Assembly (NCBI GenBank): GCA_958496175.1
Contig: OY292278.1
Coordinates: 33,728,001 to 33,792,000, forward strand
From: Sisyra terminalis
Lineage: Eukaryota > Arthropoda > Insecta > Neuroptera > Sisyridae
Direction of reading: 5' to 3'
Length of the DNA: 64,000 nt
The notes beneath the pieces are model-generated. The model saw only the letters and a program-made list of their open reading frames with translations. It was not told the origin of the DNA and did no database searches. Positions 11,566 through 23,200 of the stretch are shown in pieces. Within the stretch, counting starts at the first letter, position 1. Each line of letters opens with the position of its first letter. Position numbers and translations under genes: made by a program.

Positions 11566-14500
11566 ATGGATGAACGCACTTTGTTGTCTGAGGAAAATTC
11601 GGATTATGTCGATGAGGATAATTCGCAGGATTTGGAAGGATGTAACAGATTTTCATGCTGTAATCCTCGGAGCACTCTTCATCGATTTTTAGCGTTAATT
11701 TTTATGTGTACTTTAGGTTTTGGTAAGTTATAACGAATAGATCCTTTGCAATTCTCCATTATAAATCATATATATTTTGAACTCTATTTACATTTATAGT
11801 CAAAATAAATTAAAAGTTTAAATAAGCAAAACTAAGTTCAGTTAGATGACCCATAAAAGAAAGATAAATTGAACGATTTTTTTATATACTAATTTAAGTA
11901 AATTTAAACTAAAATTGATAACCCATTTTAGAATAAACAGTATGGAATATAATGCTCTCGTTGCCTAGTTTTCAAAATAGAAAAGACTATAAAAATGTTA
12001 TCGTATGTTTAATTCCATTAAATAATTGGCATATTTCATAATAAATTATCGACATGCTTTTTGAAAAACATAGATTATATGAAATAAGAAAAAAATGTTC
12101 TTATTTGTATTACAATTTACAAGGTTGTTACCTCCACATAATTGCAATCTTTTCAGTTTCTTTGTTTGGGAAATTGTTAAGCGAAAATTAAGGTAGTGCA
12201 TTAATTAGTATTCTATATATAATGAGTATTTTATTTCACATTTTGAATTTTAGAATCGATAACTGACATAATTAATAGGATTAATAGTTATCAAAAAATA
12301 ATGTAATTACTAAATAAGACTAAAGATTTTTAGAAAAATTTATAATAGATTATCTATCTTAACCCAGTAATCAATAATTTTTGTATTTAATTGATTCATG
12401 GGTGTAGAATTACTGTAATAAATTATTTCAGTTGGAAAAGATATTTCAATTATAAAAAAGTAGATTCCGAGGGCAAAAGCCAAGATGATTTATAAATTAA
12501 GGCTGAAATGTTTGAAAAATCTTGAACTTAGTTTATCTTTTATTGAAATGGGAATGAGGAATTTTAAATCGTTGTCGGAAATTTAAAAAATGAATACGTG
12601 ACTAAACGTTTTTTCCTGGTTGTTCCGAAAAGGGTCTTATCTTATTCTTATTTCAGCCAGAAAAGAGGGTGCTTGATTATTTTATTTTAGGAATTATTTT
12701 GTAGTTGGTCAATGGTAAATATTGTAATATTGATTTATGATGATCAAACTTTGAACTTATGTTATGCATCATATAAATCATTATTTTCAAAACAATGCGG
12801 AAGAATAAGAACATTACAAGGATCACTATGGATTGAAATGGTTGAACCGATTAGATTACTTAATAGAGCAGCAGATCTATGAACCCCTGCAAATTAAATA
12901 TGTACGGGTAATTCTCATGGAATATCGAAATTCTTGACCTATGAGAGTATTTTTCTTCAGAACATGAACAGAACATCACTTGGGCTAATAGTGTTGGTTA
13001 TAATTTTTAAAGCATATGAATATCTCTGTAGGGTAATAAATAAATAGTACCCTGCAAATCATTCCCTCACAAAAAAATTGTTTGTGAATTTGACTAATCG
13101 ACTAAAAACACAATAAATTTTCAAAAACCTTTTGAGTTTGAAATGAAAAGTAAGAAACACGTTTTCGGATATTTTTTTATGTGTCCCATAAAATAAAATA
13201 ATTCTCTCACATCTTTACTGACAGTCGATATATGAGCGCATATGTAATCATTCATGAAGGTTCTCATCGATTTTCGATTGTTGGAAATATTATTTCATAT
13301 TTTTATGGCATCTAACACGTGTTAGAGAATCTATCCCAAAAAAAAAATATTAAATTTATTTCAAGATTATATTTTCAATCGTCATTCCCTCACATTGAAA
13401 GTAAAGGTATTTTATTATTGTACACTAAAGTAGATTGCCCGAGACAGTAAACTTACACAAAAAATCAGAGATAACAAAAGTTTATTTACCAAGACGTTTT
13501 AAGTTATACTTCATTTCGTTATTCCCTCACCGTCATTCCCTCATTTCAAAATGAAACGAGGAAATGACGATATATGAGGTAATGGCTTTTAAATTTGTCG
13601 AACTTGACTTCCTTTTATCTTAAACTATCCTTTTACCATTTATATTTAGTTTCTTTGCTTAATGAATCCTTAAATTCACAATTTTTCCTGCTTAAAGATG
13701 AGATAATTCATATTGACTTTAGTGAAAATTATTGCTGTAAGTGCAATGCAGAGATACAAGTAGTTCATTTTGACCGGACAGGACAACAAATAATACTTAA
13801 CAGAGTAATATTATATTTACTTAACAATAATATTGCAAACTGTATGGTCTATAAAAACCGTTCTCTCGCTTGCGAAATTATGAATCACCTTATAATTCGT
13901 CTAATATGAGTTTATTCTGGGGACCACTATATTTGTAAAATCTAGTTACACAAATACTACAACATTGACCAAAATAAAATAATCAAATTCTTAAAAATAT
14001 TTTTTGTAAATTTTTTTCTTCCTAATTTCGGAATTTGATGAGAATCACCCGTGTACATCCAACTTAGTGCCTTATACCATTCATATGCTTGTGTTTTTGC
14101 TTTACACTTATCCTTATATGTTTTTGTAAAATTTCAAGTGATATAGAACCCGAAATTCCATTTACAATTTTTTTTCAATTTTTTTTGTTGTGAAAGTCGC
14201 CACAAATCAATTTTTGAACTTACAAAAACTCCTGTCTAAATTAAACGTCGTCCCGAGCACAAATGAGTATCAGGAAATCAGAATAAGTAATATCTACGCA
14301 AAAAATATAGAAATTCAATAATTGGTTTACCGCGTTTAATTAGTTAAAGTTTAAATTAGTATTTCCGGGTGGAAATTCCGGGAAATGAACTTTAAATTTG
14401 ATTTTCTTCGAAAAATGATTATTGCAAAGTGTATATTAAAATCATTAAAATGTTTCAAACTTATTTTTGTGCAAGTCAAAACATTGAAAAATTATATTTT

Positions 14501-17500
14501 TTGTTGTTTATTTTGATCATTTTCGAATTTATTTGATAGTATCCTGAAAATATTTTCATATAAAAGTAAAAAATCAATATTGCCTTTTTAAGTAATGTTA
14601 AAAAGTGCAACCGACTAATTGGAAATTTATATACAAATTATGTACATTGGTTTTTTCATTATTGAAAATTAGTCGAAAAAAATCTTCTAATCGTAGAATT
14701 AATTACTTTATTATCCAAGGTTAAATAGTTACCATTGGCCCTTTTCCATCATTTTTTTAATCAAAGTATAAAAATGAATAAAAATAAAAATGCATGTTGT
14801 GCCACGAAAAACAATTTTTACTGCACTTTGGTCGCATTTTATCATACAAAGCAAATTGAATATAAATTTGTCATATTTGCATTTCCAATCTAATCTTTTG
14901 TAATTCATAATCATAGCATTGATTTAAAAAAATTAAAATGAACTGGCAACAAAATTTCAGTTATATCTTGAAAAAATCAAAACTACATAAACTTTCATAA
15001 TAGGAGACATTAAAACTTTTTCAATCGTTGTCTTCCTTTCGTCTTATTCGAAAACAGCAAAACAGTCGGAAATTACAAATTTGAAATATGAGTTCACCAA
15101 CGGAGTTCACCGTTTCTCAGAAATAGTTCGACGTAATATTTGAGCTTTGTTTTCATAATAATCATAAACATATGGGTTATTGGACTTTGAATAAAAATTC
15201 GTCTAGATAAGCAATTGCACTTTAATGAGATAACAATGATTGTTCAATAACTGATCTTTTATAATGTTTATGAAATCACGTTATATACTTATCTGTTATG
15301 GTAGTGTATTAATGATTATTTTATTAATATTTAATAAGACAAATTCTCAAAAAAGTGGACACAATTTGATAGCCTTAATGTGTGAATTATATCGTTGCTT
15401 CGCCCCCAAATGGTTTTATAATAGCCTTATCATACAAATGATTCATCAATTAGTATAGGGGCGTTTTTTTTTCTGTATCATCAGTCATAAGACTCCGTTT
15501 TTTGTTGGAATGAATGTTCAGGAAATAAGTATGAACAAGCATTAAACCACACAACTAAATCAGTGACTGGAAAGAAGTGTTTTCCTTCATTTTCTTCTTT
15601 TTTCATTATTAATTATTTTTAGTACTTTAAAATAATTGATAAGATATGTATAACTGACAAAAAATCTTTGATTATATTTTGCGATTTTTCTAAATGAAAT
15701 TCGCTATATCAACAAGGGCTATATATAGGCAAGTTTGAAAAACACAATTTTGAGAAAAGCGAGTTTAAAGTTTCAAAAAGGGTAAAATTATAACGACTCC
15801 TGTATTTTTGAATGATTATACCCTTTTTTTAACGATATCAAATTTTTAAAAGTTTTAGGTTGTACCTAATTCACGGGAGAACCCCTTTAACTCAACATAT
15901 TTACCTTTACGTTTGGGATTCTTCACAAAACCAATTCATAATTTTACTGACAGCTTTTCTTTATTTGCGTATATTAGCCATCGATCGACTTGTGCGATCC
16001 GCTAAAATGATAGATGAGGACAAATTTCGGCTCAGGTCCCTTTTAGGTTGTTCAATATCTAGACATTGCATTTTCTACTTTGGTTTTAATTTTATTCACG
16101 AATAAACTGGCCCATACTGAAAGTCAGCCACAAAAGAGAAAATTATACCGTATTAGAATTGAATTAGTAAAAGAATCGGGAATAGAATAAAAACAAATTA
16201 GAAAATGCAATTTACCAAATATTGACCGACCTAAAAGGGACTTAAATTTATGAACCGCCCGGGTCGTAGGTTTAGGAAACTACAACCAGGTTACAGGTGG
16301 TTGCAGCAACCTACAGACTCTTTCCAGCAGGATCAGATAAATATAATGAATCTAAATGGATATTTAGGCGTAAAGAAAAGGAAAAAATAGATTCTTTAAA
16401 AACTTTATATATGATCATTCAAAAAAGATTAAAAAATTGCAATAAAATTGTTAAAACTGTTTTTTATGATATTGATTTATATTTACACATCGCAAATAGT
16501 GATCTTTACTTTAAATTTTATATTTATTTCGTCTGTATTCTGCAAAGTGTGGTCAAATATTTTAATAAATCATAACCGTGGTAGGGATCTTTGAGATTAC
16601 GGCCGAAATTGTTAAATTTCTAACTTGGAATAATTATTCAAAACTATCACATTAAGAAATAGACAACAAAACGATTTCATTTTCTATACCAATTTTACCA
16701 TGAGTCTTTAATTATTGATCCTTCTTTTTTAAATTGTTCTTTTAATAAATAAGGTCAGGGACACAGCGAATTTTGGTCTGAAAAATCTAACAATTTGTGC
16801 TGAAGAATATCCTTATTTAAACAAAAAAGAATATTTTTTCTGTTTCAAAAAATGTTTAGCAAGTTATACTGTGTACAGATAAGATAACATATATTTTTAG
16901 TTACAAACTGTAAAAAATAATGAGAACTTAGATTACACAACAGAAAAATTTGAGGAAATAAAAGCAAAACCCATTAATAATATGTAAAACATTATAAATT
17001 AAAACAAAATGTAATTAGATTATATTGAACACTATAAATATAATAATTTCATTTCAGGTTCCACGTTTTGTTACGACAATCCAGGAGCTTTACAGGATAA
17101 TTTTAAGTCTGATTTAAATTTAACAACCACAGAATTCACTTTATTATACTCAATATATTCATGGCCAAATGTAATATTATGTTTTATAGGCGGATTTTTG
17201 ATAGACAGGTGTGTGAAACTGTTGCATAAGCAATTTAATATTTAAAGGTCGAAGTGAATGTACATAATATTATTAATGAAATTATTTTTTTCCAGCGTGT
17301 TTGGAATCCGTCTAGGAACCAATTTATATATGTTTGTAGTTTTGATAGGACAATTAATATTTGCGTCTGGAGGATATTATGATTCATTTTGGACAATGGT
17401 TGCGGGTCGTTTTATTTTTGGGTATGGACCAAGAGAGTTTTCAATGCTTAGAATAAGTTTACTTTATGGTTTATGGTTTAGATATGGAAGATACTAATTT

Positions 17501-20203
17501 AGGAAAATAGCATTTTGGTGTTCTAAACCGTTAGTTTTCTCATTTTTATGATTATAAACATGAAATTGAACCTATAATATTCGTATATAGTTACATACGT
17601 AAAGTAAATATCAAATTCACGAGAAAAATGTGCAAAGGATGGTATTTAAAAGTCGTTCAACCTTAGCGAATTTAATTTGTACAAAGTCGAATTATAAATA
17701 TGAGAAAATATTTCAATTAGATAACAAGAGGAATCTTCTCTTGAAGAAGGTATATAGTTCAATTTTGTACAACTTCGATTTGTTAAGGTCGACAGAACTG
17801 TAAATACCAACTTTTACAATTATACGATTTTAAATACTTTGACATTTAGTTTATTTAAAACGAAAAAAAAAACACTTGGTCTTAAAGAGGGTTGTGACCG
17901 CTATAAACTTAGCATAATAGATGAAATAATTTAAAACTTGGATTTTAGCTCAATAATCTTTAATAGCTTACGGAGCTAAACTATATATTTACAAGTTTTA
18001 TAATTGATGTATTTTGTATTAGCGTTGTCTGTATTTATTGATCTTATAAATTAAGAATGCATTCTGAAATGAGCGGAAATATAACGGAAATAAAAAAAAT
18101 TGTTCACAAACTAAGTTTTTATAAATCTTAAGTTGTTTCATTTAATTGTTAGATAAATTAATATATCTGAATCAAATAAACCGTAACACGAACTTATTCA
18201 TTGTAAAAATTGTAGATTCTTATGAATATTAATGTTTTAGAATTGGAGCAGAATCGTTAGCTGTCGCTCAAAACAGTTACGGAGTACTTTGGTTCAAGGG
18301 TAAAGAATTGAACATGGTTTTCGGATTGCAATTAAGTTTCGCTAGAATCGGGTCAACTGTAAATTTTTTAACAATGGAACCAATCTACAAATATGTTAAC
18401 CAATTTTATCAATCGTATGAATGTACCGGAATCGTTTTATATATTGGTATAAAGATTATCTATCCAGCCACTTGTCTTTGTATTAATTTTTTTAAAATTT
18501 AGCTTCTTTAACTTGCGTTTTCTCGTTGATGTCTGCCCTGATTCTCGGCTGCATGGATAAACGGGCTGAGCGCCTACTGAGGCGAAATGAGAACAGTACT
18601 GATGAAGTGGTGCGATTAAGCGATGTTACAGAGTTTAAAGGCATATTTTGGATGATGACAATTGTCTGTGTAGCCTATTATGTAGCAATTTTCCCGTTTA
18701 TCGGGCTTGGAAAGTACGAATACTGAATTTTCGTATTTCCTTTTGATTTTTATACTAATTTTGTTTTACAGATTATTTTTCATAACAAAATTTCATTTTA
18801 CCCCTGAAGCCGCCAATTCCGTAAATAGTGTGGTTTATATTATTTCGGCCGTTGCTTCTCCTCTTTTGGGACTTCTAATTGACAAGACTGGCCGAAATTT
18901 AGTTTGGCTATTTTTTGCTATTGTCGGAACAATTACTGCCCATTCGATATTGATTTTTACTATGCTTAATCCTTATGTTGGAATGGTAAAGGTCCTCAAT
19001 ATATTTGTTGATAATCGTTTGCAATTAAAATTTATGTTGTAGGCAATAATGGGAGTGTCTTACTCTTTGTGTGCTAGTGCATTATGGCCATTGGTTAGTC
19101 TAGTAATTCCTGATCATCAGTTAGGAACAGCGTATGGAATGTAAGTTCGAATATATTCAGCTAATTTAAGAAAAATATTTATATTTTATTTATTTAGATG
19201 CCAAGCTGTGCAAAACCTTGGATTGGCTATCGTTTCGATTGTTTCTGGGATGATAGTTGATATGTATGGATACTTCTGGCTAGAGATGTTATTTATATCG
19301 TTCTTAGTTATAACTTTTCTCGCAACAATTATTATTTGGTTCATGGATTATCGAGGAAGTGGCATCTTGAATATGTCGCCTTATGAGCGAGAAATACATG
19401 AGTGTAACAGAATGTATGAATTAATAAATAATATAGAAGGTTTCTTCATCTAAAGCAAATATGAATGGTTCGGAGAACTAACTTAAAATGGTCCTAATCT
19501 TTCTATGTCTGCGTCAAATAGATATTAAAATAAAATTGTTCCTCAAATTTCATTGATAAAACAAATTTGAGAACCAAAATTTTATAACTAATCGATATAA
19601 AATTTAACCGATATAATACCGATTGAGTGATGAGTGAGCTTAGATGAATACTCGTATTTCGGCAAAATTAAATATAAATATTCGAGAAGTGGTACCATTT
19701 AGTTCTACTTCAAAACCAGGAATTGGTTGAGCGTTCTAAATTACCCAAGAACCATTGAGATTGTTTGATGAAACACCGAATTAATAGTTCTTATGAACTG
19801 AAAGTTTCAGTTTAGTAGTTGACTAAATGGAGTTTCTAAATTGTGCATGCGTCCAGTCCCAGAACCGTTCTAAGAAGCTTGATGCAACAAACCTAATACT
19901 GTATTCGCGATATTAATTTAGGATTTTTAACTTTTAAGGGCTGCTGCCATTCTGGAACGTGAGAAATTATTATCGTCTAGTAGAAGTCAAGTTGGGCCAA
20001 ATGATTTATTGCAACCAGTAAATGCTGATTTTCATATACGAAATAGATATTTGTCTCGAATTGGTGCTCCTGTAAGTCGAATATTTTTGAAATAAAACCA
20101 AATATTCTTTGCACGGTTTTTTATTTGTTTGCTAATTGTTTTCTTTTAGTTGCCGCCAAACCACACTCTACACCAAAGGTATTTACATCGACCATTATTT
20201 TAA
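11566..20203 (+). CDS. MFSD1: Lysosomal MFS transporter, MFSD1 homologue
   Basis: Ten coding exons were deduced: 11566-11722, 17058-17208, 17296-17421, 18241-18446, 18503-18713, 18772-18985, 19043-19140, 19198-19401, 19939-20071 and 20150-20203, giving 517 residues. Reading exon 8 through to the stop at 19453 instead gives 472 residues, close to human MFSD1 (465). Blocks shared with MFSD1, in order, are SYxWPNV...GGFLID, FGIRLG, GRFIFGIGAESLAVAQN, WFKGKELNMVFGLQLSFARIGSTVN, DKRAERLL, YYVAIFPFIGLGK, SVVYIISAVASPLLGLLIDKTG and LGTAYG...QNLGLA. The hydrophobic blocks fit a 12-helix major facilitator. MFSD1 exports dipeptides from lysosomes together with the accessory protein GLMP. The N-terminus has DERTLL (residues 2-7), an acidic dileucine signal for lysosomal sorting. 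At the exon 2/3 junction the codon is AGC, giving LIDSVFG where the human protein has LIDRVFG. Confidence 0.93.
13061..13569. repeat. Dispersed ATTCCCTCAC motif cluster with a stem-loop
   Basis: The decamer ATTCCCTCAC occurs at 13061, 13384 and 13521, with one-mismatch forms at 13201 (ATTCTCTCAC) and 13534 (ATTCCCTCAT). The last copy lies in a 17-bp stem, 13531-13547 pairing with 13553-13569 at two mismatches, with a 5-nt AAAAT loop. The function is unknown; it could be an old tandem or foldback element or a set of protein-binding sites. Confidence 0.45.
16021..16249. mobile_element. Foldback/MITE-like inverted-repeat element
   Basis: The left arm is about 16021-16105 and the right arm about 16168-16249. 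The arms are imperfect reverse complements: AGGTCCCTTTTAGGTTG on the left against the complement of CGACCTAAAAGGGACT on the right, and TTGCATTTTCTA against GAAAATGCAAT. Arms of about 85 bp flank a spacer of about 60 bp. No target duplication was seen. It lies in MFSD1 intron 1. Confidence 0.5.
19402..20149 (+). other. Alternative 3' end region of MFSD1
   Basis: Two endings are possible. Reading through 19402-19453 ends the protein in EGFFI at the TAA. Splicing from a GA|GTGTAA donor after 19401 to the acceptor at 19938 joins GAG codon halves in frame and adds AAAILEREKLLSSS...NRYLSRIGAP. A second intron (20072-20149) then leads to the short final exon ending in HRPLF. The charged added tail would face the cytosol after the last helix. 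Confidence 0.5.
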
Positions 20204-23200
20204 CCTTTCTCATTTTTAGACTAAAATATTTTCACATTTTAATGCAACTATTAGAAATTATATTTTTTAACGATAATTTAATTAAGAAAAGTGTATTTGT
20301 ATATTAGATACGTGAATACTGTGATTTAAATTGTATATTTTGTATTCGCAATTACTTAAAGAGAAATTTACGAAACTTAGAGTAGAAAAATTATATTACC
20401 TATATGTTTTTCTTATAAAAACCAATAGCCTGTAAAGATTTATTTTTGTATTTAATTTTTTACTATTATGTAAGTCACAAATGTTAATCCGTCGAGGATT
20501 TATAACACTATAAGTCCTATAATTTTAAGTTAATTAAATCATTTGTAACAAGTGGTTGTACAATATTATGTTTATTTTGAGAATAATTATATTTTTTAAG
20601 AAATACTAATAGTGACTTATTGTTTTTTTTAACCTTGATAAATTTTCCTTTTCTGAACTAATATTATCAGTGTTTGATTAGAAGAGAATAAGTAAAATTA
20701 TTTCGCAAGGCAAATGTTGTTTTAAGTAATCGATAAAGTAGAATTATCAGTTTCGTCTGAATATGATTCAATCATTTCAATTTGAATTATTTTGAGTTAT
20801 TATAGTGTAAAAATGATGGTGCGATATGCTAGGGACAATAGTTATTAATCTTGCAAAAGTACAATTAGAAATGATACACAAATGAGAAAAATCGTATCTG
20901 CATTATTTTAACTATTGATTTAAATCAATATGTGTGATTAAAGTTAAGATTTTCTTGTTTCTTAATGATTCTTAGCAACTCGAAATTTAAGTTTTTATTC
21001 AAAATCTTTTTAGAATACATAATTATAACTTTAACGGTTGTTTTTCGTCTCTTTTGTAATGCTGCTTGACCCTTATGACGGTAGAAATTAATAATAATAA
21101 TATTATTTTTTTGCGCTAAAGAAAGTATAATCTTTTTGGGAGATAAGAAAATTGGTAAGTTTCAATGCTATTGAGATTTATGAGTTGTTCTAATTAAATA
21201 TTTTGGTATAGATGAATTAGGTCAATCAACAAAACATCAGAGAATTGTTCATTTGACTTGGGTTGGGGGCAGATCATTTGAGAGGCAACAATCAAATTTG
21301 TGGTCGATACAACTTGCCACCATGGTACCGAAAAGGACACGAATGCATTTACAATTAAATCAGCGGTGTAATTTAGTGTTTCCATAAATCAATAAAATTA
21401 ATTATAAAGTGATAATCTTGGGGAATGAAGTGAAAAATAATAAAAATACTAAAAAAAGAATTTTTTTTTTTTCATTTTATTTATACGGGTATATTAAATG
21501 CTTATATGTACTTAATCTTGTATCGATTATTGCAAATACCCAAAAAAAAAATATTATATTAGTTAAATAATATTAACCATTATTAAATTATTGTTCCCAT
21601 TAAAAGCCGTTACCTCAATCAATTTACCTCACCCTCAATCTTAAAAATATTGTTTCAGAGCTTTTTTTTTACTATTAAAATGCATAGAAAAGTAGTACGT
21701 ACAACAATAAGGTAAGTGTTATGTTTTTAGATAGAAAGTCCAGATGTATCATCGAACATTTGTAAACATATCTACTTTTCGATTTCCTCCATATTATTGA
21801 TAAACTTATAATAAAAGGAAGTAATTCAATCAAAATTGTAATTTGTTTTATCCAAAAAATTGATAAAGAATATGGATAGCTTAATTTTTTTCCGAAAAAT
21901 ATTCCGGATTTATCGTCTAGCACCTACAATTCAAATATTTTCCAGAAGTTCTATGAACGAGTATCGTCCAAAAAAATAATCTTATATCTGGTATACACGT
22001 AATGATAAATTACAACGATCTTATTGACAATTTATCGTCATTATTATTGTTCAAATTAATAAAAAAAGTGTACTGCAACGATTTCTTGTCCAATATTCTA
22101 TATAGTTTGCGATACACAGAACTCACTTTGCCATCAGCTTTTGCCATGCAGGAAGTACTGTTGTGGTCCTTGTGTATCGTTTGCTTAGCAAAAAAGTGAA
22201 GAAGTTGCGAAGACCATGAAGAAAGTAGACCCGCTATTGGTTGCTGAAGAAAAAAGCATTTTCCCATGTAAGTTTATTGACACAAAATGCGAAATGAACC
22301 CAATGACTGGCGGAATAATTTAAGAATGAATGAAAAGACTTATATTGGGTCAATATTCATGAGGGTTTTTGTCATCAACTTTCAAATAAGAGCGCCTTAA
22401 AACAAATATTTATACAAAATTTTGTTACAAATAAAATTGTACAATACCAGAATTTTCTTATACCAATGATATAGACTTGTCTGAAACTTATATTGTCAGT
22501 AACAATAAAAGCATGACCAACCTGAATAACTTATGTTCATAAAAATGTAATTTACACATTAGTTTTTTTACTAGGTCACTGACGTAATTTAATTAATAAT
22601 TTGTTTTGCATATTACACAACATGCATATCGTCAGTCTGCCAAAAGCTCATTTTGTAGAATGAAATGCACCGTAATTTTTTACAAAATTTTGTACAACTT
22701 TTTTTCTTACTATAGCTAAATAAAGAGGCAGGCTGGCGACATGTCTTTAGATCGTCCAAATTTACTTTGAAAAAATGAAATAGCCAATTTGTGTGTTTAA
22801 TTTTGTACAACTAAAAAATTTTAGTAGTTGTTTATTTAAAAAGTTATATACAATTATGTCCCTTGTCTGTCCCATATCTGAATCGATAAAAAACCTTCAA
22901 AGCTGGTTCTTTGAATTTTGTACAGCAATAATTTTTTTTGTTTATTACTTTACTTTTCGCGATTATTGAGTCGTTACTTTGATAGTGAGGTAAGTCAACT
23001 TTTCATTTAAACCCTCATTATATTTAAAATCGACTATTTAAGTTTTGAATTATAATAATTATTTGCACTTAAAAACATTCAGTTCTCCTAAAATTCATTA
23101 GACTACCAATTTCTCTTTCTTTTTCTCAGTGTACATGTTTTCGTGTATGAGAATTTGTGACTATAGGATTATTGGACCACCTGTAGCTGAAAAAGCAAAT

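Larger units (their letters stand above)
11723..17057 (+). other. MFSD1 intron 1 (5.3 kb)
   Basis: This large intron separates the N-terminal exon from the transporter body, whereas most later introns are 50-90 bp. It contains a cluster of ATTCCCTCAC motifs with a hairpin (13061-13569) and an inverted-repeat element (16021-16249), listed separately. Other ORFs inside it look like chance. Confidence 0.7.

Noticed and set aside
21194..21385. 63-codon minus-strand frame containing FSVPWWQVV, looking partly protein-like
   Set aside because: No upstream or downstream exon with matching frame and no recognisable domain; it may be chance or an unidentifiable remnant.
22002..22267. Overlapping plus- and minus-strand frames
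   Set aside because: Overlapping frames on both strands, no domain, signal peptide or splice continuity.
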